Part shown: positions 10,202-21,504 of the stretch, piece after piece
Layout of the letters: every line of letters begins with the position of its first letter
Numbering within the stretch: the first letter of the stretch is position 1
Assembly: GCA_003290165.1 (NCBI GenBank)
Contig: QNQO01000639.1
Location: forward strand, 248,001 to 312,000
Direction: 5' to 3'
Origin: Berberis thunbergii
Taxonomy: Eukaryota > Streptophyta > Magnoliopsida > Ranunculales > Berberidaceae
DNA: 64,000 nt
Notes under the pieces: generated by a model
What the model saw: only the letters and a program-made list of their open reading frames with translations
The model's database searches: none
Told to the model about the DNA's origin: nothing
Translations under genes and position numbers: made by a program

Positions 10202-11006
10202 AGCAAGAAATATACCCTTTTTAGCACGCCAAGCGTGATACTTGGTACATTCCTTCTTTATATGTCCAGGTTTCTTACAAAAGAAACAACCCTCATTGCC
10301 TTTCTGTTTCTTTTGTGTTGGACCCTTAGCAACTTCATTATCCTTATTTCATTTTGTGCCCTTATCTTTAGAGGTGCTTGCAAAATGAGCACTTTTCGTT
10401 CTGTCTTGCTTCAACCTGTCTTCCTCTTGCACACAGTAAGAAATGAGCTCATTAAGAGTCCATTTCTCCTTTTGACAGTTGTAACTGACCTTAAACTGAC
10501 TGCACTGTGGAGGAAGTGATATCAAAACTAGATGCACGAGTAAGTCCTCAAACAACTCAAGCTTCAGTGCTTTAAATTTTGAAGCAAGATGAGACATCTC
10601 CATGATGTACTCTCTAATGTTCCCTTTGCCTTTATACTTTAATGAAATCAAGCTAGCTAAAAGCGTGCTCGTTTCAGCCTTATCGTTTTTAGCAAAACGC
10701 TTTTCAAGTTCAGTAAGGAACTCACTGCATTGGTCACCCATGCGGATATTGCATCCCTAAAGGCTTCTGAATACCTCGCTTGATGAGCATGAGACTCATG
10801 CGATTGGAGCGTTCCCACTTCTCGAAGTATTTCCTGGCATCAGGAGTACTTACATCTGTAAGAGGAGTGGGTTGCTCAATCCTTAAGGCAAGGTCCAGAT
10901 CCATACATCCAAGAACGATTAACACGTTCTCTTTCCAGTCCTTGAAGTTTGTCCCATTAAGCATGAGAATATTATTTACACCAGCAGATATACTAGTAGC
11001 AGACAT
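10202..11006 (-). pseudogene. Copia A gag
   Basis: The likely start is ATG 11006 (MSATSISAGVNNILMLNG). The N-terminal block LNGTNFKDWKENVLIVLGCM is a typical copia gag start. After a frame change near 10735 it resumes with SLKYKGKGNIREYIMEMSHL and LVLISLPPQCSQFKVSYNCQ, the UBN2-type gag core. A CX2CX4HX4C zinc knuckle (CFFCKKPGHIKKEC) lies at about 10240-10295, just before the protease. Gag would form the virus-like particle and bind RNA. One frameshift and one stop (after TKDKGTK near 10349) interrupt it. Confidence 0.85.
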
Positions 11007-11569
11007 AGTAGCTGTACTGAGAATAAATTACATAAATAACATATTCACATCATTATTCAATTGCATAAACTTTTAAATTCATACAATAGGTAAATAAAAA
11101 CCCATATTAAGATACCTAGCACAACATTGTTATTTAGTCTTTGGACATAAATATCAATCTGTAAGTGGTACTCTTCATACACAATGAAACCGGCCTAATA
11201 TTATGCATTTCTTTGGACTGACATAATAAAAGCATGGTAAAGTAAACTTTATCACATATTTAAGACTAGGGACTATCCGGTCAAACATTCTTCCTTTGGG
11301 CCGATTGTTTAACATGGATGTAGCATGCTCACTTATTTAAAATCAACCAATATTTTCTAACAGTGGTTGCTTTGGCAACCTATTAGTTAAATGGTGTAAA
11401 TTTTAAATAAGGAACACAATAGTAATACATGAAACCAAAATTATATTCTATGTATAAATAAAATATAGCCATTAATACAATTAAAACATGGGTCTAAATA
11501 AAATATAGCCACAATTACATAGGTCCCAATACTTTAAAACAATATTACCAACAGCAACAGGCCCAATAG

Positions 11570-11950
11570 GTGAACAATCACCAAGCCCGTGAACAGTCAA
11601 CTGAATAGTCACCAGCCCCATGAACAGTCACCAGGCCCGTGAACAGTCACTATACAAGCCCAACATTCGCCAGGCCCAACAGTGAATAGTCGCGGTCAAT
11701 GTGAACAGTCGTGGTCAATGGTGAACAGTCGCGGTCAATGGCGAACAGTCACGACCAATGTGAACAGTAATTTTTTTAAATGCATAATTGCAGATACTGT
11801 TCACTGTAACAGTGAAATCGTTTTTCACTATTCATGACATTGCATATCACTGTTCACGAAATCGCGTATCATTGTTCATCGCAACAGTGAAATCGGTGTT
11901 CACTGTTCACGAAATCGTATTCACTGTTCACTGTAACAGTAAAATCAGGT
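11570..11950. repeat. Clustered TGAACAGT / ACTGTTCA motifs in copia A leader
   Basis: The octamer TGAACAGT occurs six times between 11590 and 11768, and its reverse complement ACTGTTCA four times between 11796 and 11940. Several one-base variants are interspersed (TGAATAGT, CGAACAGT, ACTATTCA). The orientation switches once, near 11770, so the two halves can pair. Spacers are also repetitive (CACCAGGCCCG, CGCGGTCAATG, CGAAATCG). The block lies in the untranslated leader between the primer-binding site and gag. Confidence 0.85.
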
Positions 11951-12029
11951 TTTTTTTTTAATACATCTATTTCACCTTGATCCACATTGTAATATATTTC
12001 AATAGGAAATACAATTACAATGTAATCAA

Positions 12030-12390
12030 TGAATACAATTACACTCACAATGAAACAGTGAAGACAATTGCCATGAATACATATTTATATAGATTCAAGT
12101 CTATAATCATGAATACATAATCACTGTAGGTCCAGATCATGCTATATCAATCGCTGTATTAATCAATAATCACTGTATTAATCCATAATCCATAATCACT
12201 GTATTCATGCTATTCATATGAATCTATAATCATGTCTTTATAATCATGTCCAGATACATAAACTATGAATCTATAATCATAAATAACATATAGTATCCAA
12301 TTGCCTTGCTATTATATGAGTACATATCACTGTATGAATCTATATATCACTGTATGAAACAAATAATCACTGTATGTTTTCCTTTATAAT
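12030..12390. repeat. AT-rich microrepeats (ATAATCACTGTAT) in copia A leader
   Basis: Short units such as AATCACTGTAT, ATGAATCTATAATCAT and TATCACTGTATGAA recur about a dozen times. They make up the primer-binding-site end of the leader. No ORF is present. Confidence 0.7.
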
Positions 12391-12412
12391 TTCACATGGA
12401 ATCAACAGGAGT

Positions 12413-12427
12413 GGCTTTGATACCAAT
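12413..12427 (-). promoter_or_regulatory. Primer-binding site of copia A
   Basis: Read on the minus strand the sequence is TGGTATCAAAGCC, three bases inside the 5' LTR end (ACAACA then ATT). It matches the plant initiator-tRNA-Met primer-binding site except for one base. This sets the element's orientation and the inner edge of its LTR. Confidence 0.85.
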
Positions 12428-12882
12428 TGTTGTATTTAAACTAAAAACTTAAGACTCTAGGTTATTCAATGGAAACAAGAAGAATAAAAACATACCCGAT
12501 CGATCCATAGCGATTTCCTCGTTGATTGTGATGAGTTTGGACTGTTTGGATCTTCCGATTGATTCAAGCGTTTTTCCTTAGTTCTCTGTTGAGAGGATAC
12601 AGAAGACAATGCCAAAAAATTTCTCTAATACGCATACGCTCAATCGGGGACCCATCCTATTTATAATGCCCATAAGTGACAACCCTTCAACTTACGGGCT
12701 GTGAATTTCCAATTCTGCCCCTCATTGAATTATAAATTACATCCTTATTTACACCATGTTATTTATTAATACCTTATAGTCCAATACCGCTATTAGATCA
12801 CATATTTAAATGGACTACACTTTAAGATAGCAATACACGTTATATTACATATGTGTGCCCACGTTATTGGATTTGTCCAACA
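12428..12882 (-). repeat. Copia A 5' LTR, 455 bp
   Basis: On the minus strand the LTR begins TGTTGGACAAATCCAATA and ends AAATACAACA, with the standard TG...CA termini. The primer-binding site follows it directly. No second copy was found in the window. Confidence 0.85.
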
Positions 12883-13446
12883 TTTTATAGTTTAACTTGC
12901 TACTTAAATACCAACTTCTTACAAAAAGTTTGAACACCTTCAATTTGAATAGAATGTAAAAGGAATTTGTTGTAAGTTAATAAAACAAAACTCACTGCTT
13001 TATCATTTGAATCAGAAACTGTGATGTAATTGTATTTATTTTTGTTCGCTGTCCTACAGGATATATATTTTCACCAGTCTCATGTGAAAGAATTTCACAT
13101 ACAAATCCTTTCATGCAAATGACACCTTTTCTGTTAGATTAGAATGTGTAACTAAATCTATGAATAGGCTGTTAAAGTTTATAGGAAAATTTACGGAGTC
13201 CTCACAACTGTTCTTGGTGCCATAACTTCTTGTTTACTGCCCCATCTATTTCACATGTCAACTATCTCCACTACCGCCTCTGCTAACCATTTACCCTTTT
13301 GTATTCTTGCTTTTCTTACCTTACTGCCCACCTTTGTCTACTTTCATCTCATGTTACCCAGGGTGGTGTCGGTAATGATGATGGATTGGCAATCATGGTC
13401 TGAAAAAATGTTAACTAAATAAATGGAGGTTACCTTACAAGTATGG
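12883..13446. other. Intergenic, nothing recognised
   Basis: AT-rich DNA without a supported gene. It may belong to the same decayed host locus as the exon remnants at 17832-20110, because the solo LTR at 13452-17711 splits what was one continuous stretch. Confidence 0.4.
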
Positions 13447-13451
13447 GTTTC

Positions 13452-16400
13452 TGTCATGCCCAGATTTTCGAAGAAAATGAAATCCTAAAATCCACGTAGG
13501 ATTATCCGTTTCCTCAAAACTCGGGACGTGAAATTCAATAAAGAGAAACATTTAGCAGCAATGACAAAAATATAGTTTAGAAAATATAATAAACTAAAAT
13601 TTATAATATAACTCTAACCATGAAAAACTGACGTCGCTAGCCCCACTAGCGAAACTCCAGTAACGCTGCTCAAAAGTCGCTAAACCTGAAAAGCTAATTG
13701 GCTACATTCCCAAAGGAATGTACCCAAGAAGCAAAACTCACTTGGGTCAGCAATAAAGCTGGTGTGAGAAATCTTCATCCCAAAAATCAATAAAATCACA
13801 CGTGACAAACATCAAGCTAAACACAAACACACCAACATGTAGTTCCTCAACGAGGCAAAAGTGTGATGCAAGAAAACACAGTTCCAAGAATTTAGTTCTT
13901 CATCGAGGCCATCATATCATCATCCCAATTATGTAAAAATGCATTTACTTATACTTACCTTATAGGAGTTGACTATGGCAAGTCTGACCTGCAGAAATAT
14001 TAGTGGACTTGCCATCCTGCATAAAAAGGATTAGAAACAATGCAACGTAATTTATTCAGTTTTTATTTGAATTAGGTTCATCTTTTAACGGATTGATCAC
14101 TTAGATGATACCACATTCGCATCACCTCCATGCCGAACATACATGCCCGTATGCCTCTCTCATATAAAGGAGGACTACTCCATCATCCATGCCCAAGTGG
14201 GGACATCACATACAGGCATGCATCGCGGATACCCCTAACTATATGAGTACCAAAAGCCACCCTTGGGCTATCAATGCGCATAAACTCACGTCACATTTTT
14301 GACGGATAAATATCAAAGCCTATTTTAGGCATACAAATTCACCACATTTTCTCAAGACTAACCCGAAGGTTATTTTAGTTTCTCTAGTAAGAAATGGGTG
14401 CCCCAACTTCGCAAGACGACCCACTGGTCATTTAGTTTCTCTAGTAAGAGAGGGGAAATAATAAACAAAAGAGGTGTGGTAGTTCTAAGTGATACAATTC
14501 CATGTGATTTATATTTTCATAAATCAAGGTTTACCAATATCATTTATTTTTGATAATTCAGAATTCCTCCACAATGACATTTTGTCATACATAAGTCGAT
14601 TCACAATCGTATCCACCCACATTTTTTTTGGGAAAACATAGCATATTCATAAATCATGCTTATAATAACACGGTGATCAAGTGACATTTTGTCATTTATA
14701 AATAAATCAATCCACCCATTATTTTTGGGAAAATGGAATCATTCCAAATGCATACATTTAGAGGAACACCATTAATTAATAACATTGTTATCTATATAAA
14801 AGCCAACATAGGTGTATATGAAACCATACTCAAATTCTCATAATCATACCTTACCACATAGAGCAAATGAATTCAAAATGCACTAAGTTGCATTTATACC
14901 CACACAGATGATAAAATAAGCAAACGAAATGCAGCAGTATCACAAAGGGTTTGACATATTAGATCAACCAAATATACACCAATCAAAGTAACGAAACCCA
15001 TTAGAAAAATCTCTAAATTCAGCAAGACAACCCCTTATTTAAAACAACCACTTGTATCATCTAGCCCAACCAAAAATGTCATAAACTCATTTTAAATGTA
15101 TCCTAAACCCAACCAAAACTTTGGCCTTAAGCTTTACTAAAATCCATCGAGAACCAATCAATTACTTGTCCTAAACATAAACCCAAAAATTTGTTCCTAT
15201 ACCCGACCAAAACCCAACTTAAATCCATCCAAAACCTGCTCTAAAACTCTACCAAAACTTGTCCCAAATCCGGCCAAAACATGCACTAAAATCCCAGCCA
15301 AAGCATGTCCTAACTTCAGCCAAAGCATGTCCTAACTTCAGCCAAAACATACTCTAAAGGCTCAACCAAAATATGGTATAACTTCAGCAAAAAATGTGTT
15401 GTCAAATCAGCCTCAAAACAACCTGCAACCGCTCCTTAAGAGCCCTGTAACAGCCCATGAAAACCCCTCTAACAGCCCTTGACCACACACTCTGGATCAG
15501 ACTCTGAACCAACCTCGATTCAGACCATAAACGCACCTGAATCAGCCTGAATCAGACTCTGAATCAGCCCATAAACACACCTGAAGCAAACTCTAAATCA
15601 ATCTCTTTCTCTCCCTAATACAACGTCAAATAGGTTACTTCCACACATGCTGCCATCACATAAATCAACCAACCCCATAACTCCCTCAACGAAATGAATC
15701 AATGAAATCCCAAAATGGTCACCAACTAAATCAATGAAATCATCTAAAATAATGAAGCTTAAATTAACATAGTAACATGAAATAAATAAAAATAAACAAA
15801 TTACTTGTGTTCCTAGGAAAGTTAATCGCAAAAGGTGAGAAACCCATCCACATCTATCAAAAATGTTCAAAAATGGAAAAACTCAGCTCGCAGATTGCGA
15901 GTTGTCAGACCGACAGCATGTTACTCTAAAGGTCATAACCCTCTTTACAAAACTCTAAATGCAAAACCGTTTAGGGCTGGTGAAAATAGACTTAATAAGG
16001 TTTCTAACCATATAAGGTACGTTCTATCATCATTTCTAGAATAACATAGATTATCTGACAAAGTCAGGTCATCTGCAAGCTGTTGGCATATTGACACTTG
16101 AAGATTATTAAGCTATAATTTTAGCTATAAAGATCGAAATGCAGCTCCGCAAAGAAAAATTTACAAAATAGACTTAGATAAAAATCCAGTCATATATAAT
16201 AGTCCTACTAAAATGAAAAACATTCAACTCAGATTTAGTCCCGAATCCAAAGTATTTTTGGTTAACCCCGACTATTGATAGTTTCGGCACCCTTTCACAA
16301 CTCTAGGCATAACTCACTAAATACCAATTGAAACCATGTTTTATAAAATTCTATAGAAACTAGACAGAAAAAAAAAAAAAAAAAAAAGCTTTTTGGTGTA

Positions 16401-17711
16401 AAATATGTCCTCATAGATTAACAAATACTCATTCAAAACCTGCTTCAAATAGTGCACAAAATATTGTCTAGAAATAGGGTACAAAAACCACTCAAAATTT
16501 GACATTTCAAATCGATATTTAGGCAGTCACAGCTGCTCAAACACTTCAAAGTGTTTAATTAGACTAGTTAAACTCATAATAAACAATTCTCATCAAATCC
16601 AAACAACACAACCAAAATCATGCTGAAATACAAGAATGTTAAGCCATTCATGGAAGAATCAAATGAATTTCATGATGAGAGTTTGAAATCATCAACTCTA
16701 ACAACTAAACACTCACCCATACTCGGATCATGTACATACAAACTCTGGATCAACATGCAAAATGAACTCAAATTCATTTTTACACTCATGATCATAAGGA
16801 TCATCAACAATTCATGTTGTACAAGCCAATAGAGGATGATCAAACACTAATTAAAAGATAGACAATTACAAGTCTTACTCACCCGTGCGTGAGGACTGAG
16901 TTCTGCACCAATCATTCTTCTATTGCAGGCTTAATGATGTCTTTTAGAGCAACCTCTTGCAGCTGGTAGCTCCATGCCTTGTGGAATGCATAACTATTTG
17001 ATGGCTTCTTCAGTCATGATCACCAATCTCAAATACACCCCATCTGAGTTTTCACTCTGCTCTACAAATACCCAATCTAAGTCTCCCCATCTTCTCGTGG
17101 CGGTTTTCCTACCTTTGAGAAATCCAAACTCCAGCACTTTGCAAACATCCAGTACTCCTGCGAAATGCGAAATGTAGGAATATTGTCACTTGTGTTCGCA
17201 CCCCAACTTATGTAATCTTCACATATTCTCTCAGAATTCTGAATCAAACTCTTTCTCCATCTTCACATCCCTAACCCCTTCCATAATCGTTCACCACACT
17301 CCATAGAGAGAGGAACAAGAGGAAGAAGAGAAAACACACCAGAACAACAGAGATGAGCAGAAGAATGCGAGTAGAAACCATCTCTTGAGACAAAGAGAGC
17401 ATCCACCGTCGCCCTCCATTTCCTCCCTCGCACGAACACCTCTCACTGTCAGCCGCCATCGAAGAAAGAAAAAAGAGAAGCAACAATTCTTCCTGTTGCA
17501 CAAGAGAAGAAGTAAGGGTTTTTCTTTATATAGTGTGGGTGGCTATTCGCCCCCCCCCCCCCCCCCCCCCCCACTAAAATTTTGAAAGCACCCGTCCTTT
17601 AACTCACCAAATAAACCCTAAATTTCGAATTTCACATTCAATTAAATGTAACCCTATTTTATTTAATTCAAAATAAAATAAATAAGTTTTATAAAATTCA
17701 GGGGTGTTACA
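13452..17711 (-). mobile_element. Solo LTR of a Del/Tekay-like gypsy element, 4.26 kb
   Basis: Read on the minus strand it starts TGTAACACCCCTGAATTTTA (17711) and ends with GGGCATGACA (13452). Both ends match, in inverse, the LTR complex at 59311-61717, whose end is followed by a Met-type primer-binding site. Flanks GTTTC (13447-13451) and ATTTC (17712-17716) agree at four of five bases, consistent with a 5-bp duplication. No internal domain is present, so it is a solo LTR left by LTR-LTR recombination. It holds a run of 23 C at 17550-17572 and degenerate short repeats at 15060-15420. Confidence 0.8.
15060..15600. repeat. Degenerate ~20-24 bp repeats inside the solo LTR
   Basis: Units such as CTTCAGCCAAAGCATGTCCT and related CCAACCAAAAC...TAAA forms repeat through 15060-15420. 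From 15480 a second motif, GAATCAGACTCTGAATCAGC, recurs. They do not encode protein. The rest of the LTR (13700-15050, 15600-17250) shows only short AT-rich sequence. Confidence 0.55.
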
Positions 17712-17831
17712 ATTTCTTTGTAATTGGTGGGCAAATAATAGGATGGTAGTTAACTAGTTGACAGAGAAGTGCAGAGATAAAAAAAAAATTATAATAAAAT
17801 ACCGATTTTAATTATTATTTCCACTCTTGAG

Positions 17832-18465
17832 AAAACTTAGAGATCATAGTGCCTAGCACAATATGTTTCTTCTTTGATGAAACGTGCACAAGACTTTGAG
17901 ATATCTGGCTCTAACGCACGCCCGCCCTTATAAGTAGTACAGAATTCAATCTCCACATGATCCCAGACCCATGTTAAAATTACTCAGCCACTAACAGCAT
18001 GGACTGTGCTTGCCTTATTTTCAATAGACAATACATTTAAGGCCTCTGTAGAAGCTGGCCAAAGTTGCAGTCCTAGAAAGTTTTGCGATTCCACTCTCCC
18101 CAATGGGTGATGAGCATTCAACCAAAGTTGACCTTCATCACAACAACTCGGCAACGGTTGATGATTATAGGCTTTGGAAAACTGATGCGAGACCAGACAC
18201 CAAATGCTTCCCTGCACATTTCCGCAAGTCTCGTCTTGGTCTTGTGATTTACAAAGACATAGAAACTAACAACACTTCCATGTTTTGTTCTTAATTTTTT
18301 TTTCAATCATTAAATAACTAAATACCAATAATTCTAAAACTTACGTGCTTACCTTTTGTCACTTATATCTTGTGAACACTGTAACCAGCATCCTCTGATT
18401 TTAAATTCTCCATCCAGTTCTCAAATTCAGTACCACCAAACACGAACTGCTTTATTCCAACATAG
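17832..18465 (-). pseudogene. Exon-like remnants of an unidentified host gene
   Basis: Two minus-strand blocks look like exons. One, 18465-18353, is bounded by an acceptor (CAACAG) and a donor (GTAAGC) and reads YVGIKQFVFGGTEFENWMEN and onward. The second, from about 18296 after a TTAAG acceptor, reads FYVFVNHKTKTRLAEMCREA, then GVWSRI. It continues after a frame change with LQLWPASTEALNVLSIENKA and, past an in-frame stop at 17984, VWDHVEIEFCTTYKGGRALE. I do not recognise the family. Splice borders and normal amino-acid composition suggest a genuine gene ancestry; the stops and frame changes suggest decay. Confidence 0.4.
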
Positions 18466-19086
18466 CTGTTGGAGAAGAAACATCATATACCTCAGTTCAG
18501 ATAGATGTACTGGACTACATGGAAATGTCATACAGAGCAACGAGCATTATATACAAAAAGATATGATAGTGGCAGCCTCTCAGTAAGAAACAAGTGGACA
18601 CACATTTTTTTTTTAAACCAGATCAAACAGACTAGAAAGGAACAAGTTGACTGCAAGATGTCAATATCTTCTCAAAATTGTCACTCCTCTAAACCATGAT
18701 TAACAATCCAAGTTTTGAAGCATGCGAAAACAACAAATGAGTGTCATTCAAGGTCAAGATTGTAGTTGGATAGTGACCAAGTACACTTATTCTAAACAGA
18801 TCATTCAGAAGCACCACAACCACAGCCAAACAATGGCGACTCCATCCCAAGTTGCATCTTATTTTGCATACAAAAAAAACAGAATAAATCAAATGTGTTA
18901 ATGAATGCGAAAGCTTACTCAGAGCTTATCTGTGTAAAAGCATTAATAAGAACGTCCAAAAGCAATGGTTCACTTGTCCCAATATCCACCCTGTTGAATT
19001 TGAGCGTCAGTAAGAACTAAATGCATTGTTTTTATTAACAGCTTTAAAAAGAAAGGTTTGGACTTCGGACAGTACTATAGTGCAAA
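18466..19086. other. Intron-like or intergenic sequence
   Basis: This AT-rich stretch between exon-like remnants shows no ORF I can support. It may be an intron of the decayed minus-strand gene flanking it. Confidence 0.3.
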
Positions 19087-19947
19087 CAGTGATGGAGTCA
19101 GGATTTTCGTTGAATGGGGACAGAGTGATAAGTAATATTTCATTAATAATAATATAATAATTAAGTATTTTAATATAATTTTTGTTAAATTTTGAACAAT
19201 ACATAAATAACTATACAAAACACTAATTGTTAAACAAAACTTCATCTAATCCATGGGTGAGGAAAATTGATCTAACAATTTACTTTGTAGGTACAAAAGA
19301 GATAAATATATAGAGGATGGTGGCACACATGCCTTTCAAATATACATAACAAGGCGAGAACTCGGCATCGTGCAATTATATTAATCTGGTAAATTCATTT
19401 GGTATATAAAGTTAAGGGCAAAAAATACTAATGGGTCATTTCTCCAAAGTAATCCTATGAATAAAATACTAAGCTAGATCTTGATATACAAATTCATCTC
19501 GAGAAAATACTTTAAAACATTATTCTTCTTCAAAGCAGAAAAAATAGGTTGAGGCGTTGGTGGGAAAGGAAAATAAATCAAACAAAGAGAGAATGAGAGG
19601 AAGAGAAGTAGAGGCAGAGTGGTTGTTGTTCTCGTAGTAAACATTTTTTGTTACCCATAACCTTTCCCATCTCATGTCGCCGGCCGAGTTCGAACCCGTG
19701 ACGTGTGATTTCATACGCTATACCTCTACTAACTCAGCTAGTACACTTTTACCAGTAAACAAATAAAGGGTAAAGAAAAGAAGAAAGTGAGGAACGAGAT
19801 TGTCAGCGTCACTGAGAATAGTGGAAGAGAAAAATGGGTGGGGCAAAATGGCGTCATCGATTATAAATTAGGCAAATCAAATTTTTTTTTCTACAGTTAG
19901 TGGGGGCAAGTGCCTCCACGTAACCCCACGTAAATCCGTCCCTACTG
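19087..19947. mobile_element. Non-autonomous hAT element, ~860 bp
   Basis: The left end CAGTGATGGAGTCAGGATTT and the right end, read in inverse as CAGTAGGGACGGATTTACGT, are hAT-type termini of the CAGTG.CGGA class. TGCAAA lies next to both ends (19081-19086 and about 19946-19951), but I cannot align a clean 8-bp duplication. No transposase is present. It carries a tRNA-like segment at 19686-19740. Confidence 0.65.
19686..19740 (-). mobile_element. tRNA-derived SINE-like head
   Basis: On the minus strand there is an A-box-like TAGCTGAGTTAGTAGAGG and, about 35 bases on, a B-box-like GGGTTCGAACTCGGC. The spacing is that of an internal RNA polymerase III promoter. The intervening bases do not make a convincing functional tRNA, so I read it as a SINE head or tRNA pseudogene within the hAT. 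Confidence 0.55.
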
Positions 19948-19987
19948 CAAAACAGAAGTGAGAGTATAAGATAAATCAGGAAGAAAT

Positions 19988-20110
19988 TTAAAGCCAGGTC
20001 CCATAGCACATCCGTCCTGGATTATCTTGCATTTCAAATTCTCTGTTATTATAGAACATGGTTGGTGTAACATTTGCTCCCTGAATAGCTAGCATCATAA
20101 CTAGGTCTTT
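19988..20110 (-). pseudogene. Exon-like fragment, unidentified protein
   Basis: One minus-strand frame reads DLVMMLAIQGANVTPTMFYN, then NREFEMQDNPGRMCYGTWL and a stop. The composition looks like real protein, and it lies in line with the other minus-strand remnants at 17832-18465. I do not recognise it. It is cut at 20143 by the foldback element. A possible further piece (PGTMLDVMADAIM) lies at about 21345-21400 on the same strand. Confidence 0.35.
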
Positions 20111-20143
20111 TGTCAAAAGTAGACTGTGACAACTGCGACAAAA

Positions 20144-21113
20144 TGGACCCGGGGGGGCTCCTGCGCACTGTGCGCAGGACCTCCTCATGTGCATTAAGGG
20201 TAACCGTTAGATTAAAGTAGAAGTTCATCTGAGCCGTTAGATCTATTGAACGGCTCAGATTCACGGATTTGAATTTTTTTTTTTTTTTTTTTTTTTTGCT
20301 GTCTTTGCTTTTCATCTGAAGTTACAAAGGTGGTGGGTTTGGGTGGGAGACGGAGAGTGGAGAGGAAGAGCGGGATGGACGCGGTGGTGGAGAGGAGTGA
20401 AGAGGGTTCTCCTTGTTCTTGTTGTTGTTCATCTTGATGATTTTTTACTGGTTTTTCTAGGATTTGATGATCCATTTGGGAGAGACGGTGGAAATTGAGA
20501 GAGTGAGTAGAGAGTGTTTGAGGAAATGTTTCTGTGAATGAATGGAGATAGAAGTAACATTGTAGGCAACTCAACCATGGAGTTGATGGAACTTGATGCA
20601 AAGAACAAGTGTGTGTAGATGCAAAGATGAACAACAATAGATGGAAATTGAGAGAGAGAGAGAGTGAAGTAACACTGTAGGCAACTAAACCATAGTGTGT
20701 GTAGATGCAAATATGGGACTTGATGGAATTGTAGCCATTGAAGTGAGTTGGGGACATTGGCATCAACCAGGAGGTTCTTGTTGTTGCGTCTTTTTCTCAT
20801 TTACTTGTCATTTACGTGGCGTTCTGTAATTGGGTGGGTCAGGTTTGATCAGTGTACCCTCTTCACTCCTCTCCACCACCGCGTCCATCTCGCTCTTCCT
20901 CTCCACTCTCCGTCTCCCACCCAAACCCACCACCTCTGTAACTTCAGATGAAAAGCAAAGACGGCAAAAAAAAAAAAAAAATTTCAAATCTGTGAATCTG
21001 AGCCGTTCAATAGATCTAACGGCTCATATGAACTTCTACTTTAATCTAACGGTTACCCTTAATGCACATGGGGAGGTCCTGCGCACAGTGCGCAGGAGCC
21101 CCCTCGGGTTCCA
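20144..21113. mobile_element. Foldback element with ~260-bp inverted arms
   Basis: The arms 20144-20412 and about 20855-21113 are reverse complements at most positions. They start TGGA(A)CCCGRGGGGGCTCC and contain the nested palindrome CCTGCGCA...TGCGCAGG (20161-20179; 21078-21096). ACAAAA lies directly outside both ends (20138-20143, 21114-21119), a probable target duplication. Long arms point to a Mutator-like or foldback class. The 440-bp centre holds near-repeats of GAAGTAACA.TGTAGGCAACT and a minus-strand frame (MDHQILEKPVKNHQDEQQQE) running into the left arm, possibly a captured host fragment. There is no transposase. Confidence 0.8.
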
Positions 21114-21119
21114 ACAAAA

Positions 21120-21499
21120 TAGGCTTGCATGTTAAAATTTACAAAACACATTTTGGACATGCATAAACAGGATGTTATTCTTTAGGTATTGAACACACCA
21201 AAACAAGTTAAGAAAATAAAAAAATAAAAATTTAAAACAAAAAACAAAGAAAGGTTGTGGGAACGGCACGTAAAGGTGAAAACAGACTTGGATTTCCCAA
21301 CTCGTGGAAAAGACACCACTAATAAATTGCTAAAACAAGTAAATGTCACCTTGATATTCACATAATTGCATCCGCCATGACGTCCAACATTGTGCCAGGA
21401 TCGAATTGCTTGCATAGACAGAGACGATTGCTATCACCATCAACCCAATGTACCAGTCAAGGACAAAGAGGGCACTTACATCACAAATTAAGGAGACAT
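21120..21499. other. Residual host sequence between two elements
   Basis: It contains no complete gene. A possible minus-strand exon piece near 21345-21400 may belong to the decayed gene at 17832-20110. Confidence 0.3.
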
Positions 21500-21504
21500 C
21501 ATTT

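Larger units (their letters stand above)
8744..12882 (-). mobile_element. Ty1/copia element A, 3'-truncated
   Basis: Reading on the minus strand: a 5' LTR (12882-12428), an initiator-Met-type primer-binding site, a 1.4-kb untranslated leader, gag, protease and integrase. The element stops near 8744 at the integrase C-terminus. Reverse transcriptase, RNase H and the 3' LTR are missing, so no second LTR is available to define a target duplication. Several frameshifts separate the coding blocks. It abuts the hAT-like fragment on its left. Confidence 0.9.

Noticed and set aside
19640..19745. A functional tRNA gene
   Set aside because: A- and B-box are present, but the sequence does not close into a credible cloverleaf acceptor stem and lies in a hAT.
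20212..20800. Minus-strand ORFs of 184 and 123 codons as an intact host gene
   Set aside because: They span the foldback arm and run into an A/T homopolymer (Lys repeats). At most they reflect a captured fragment.
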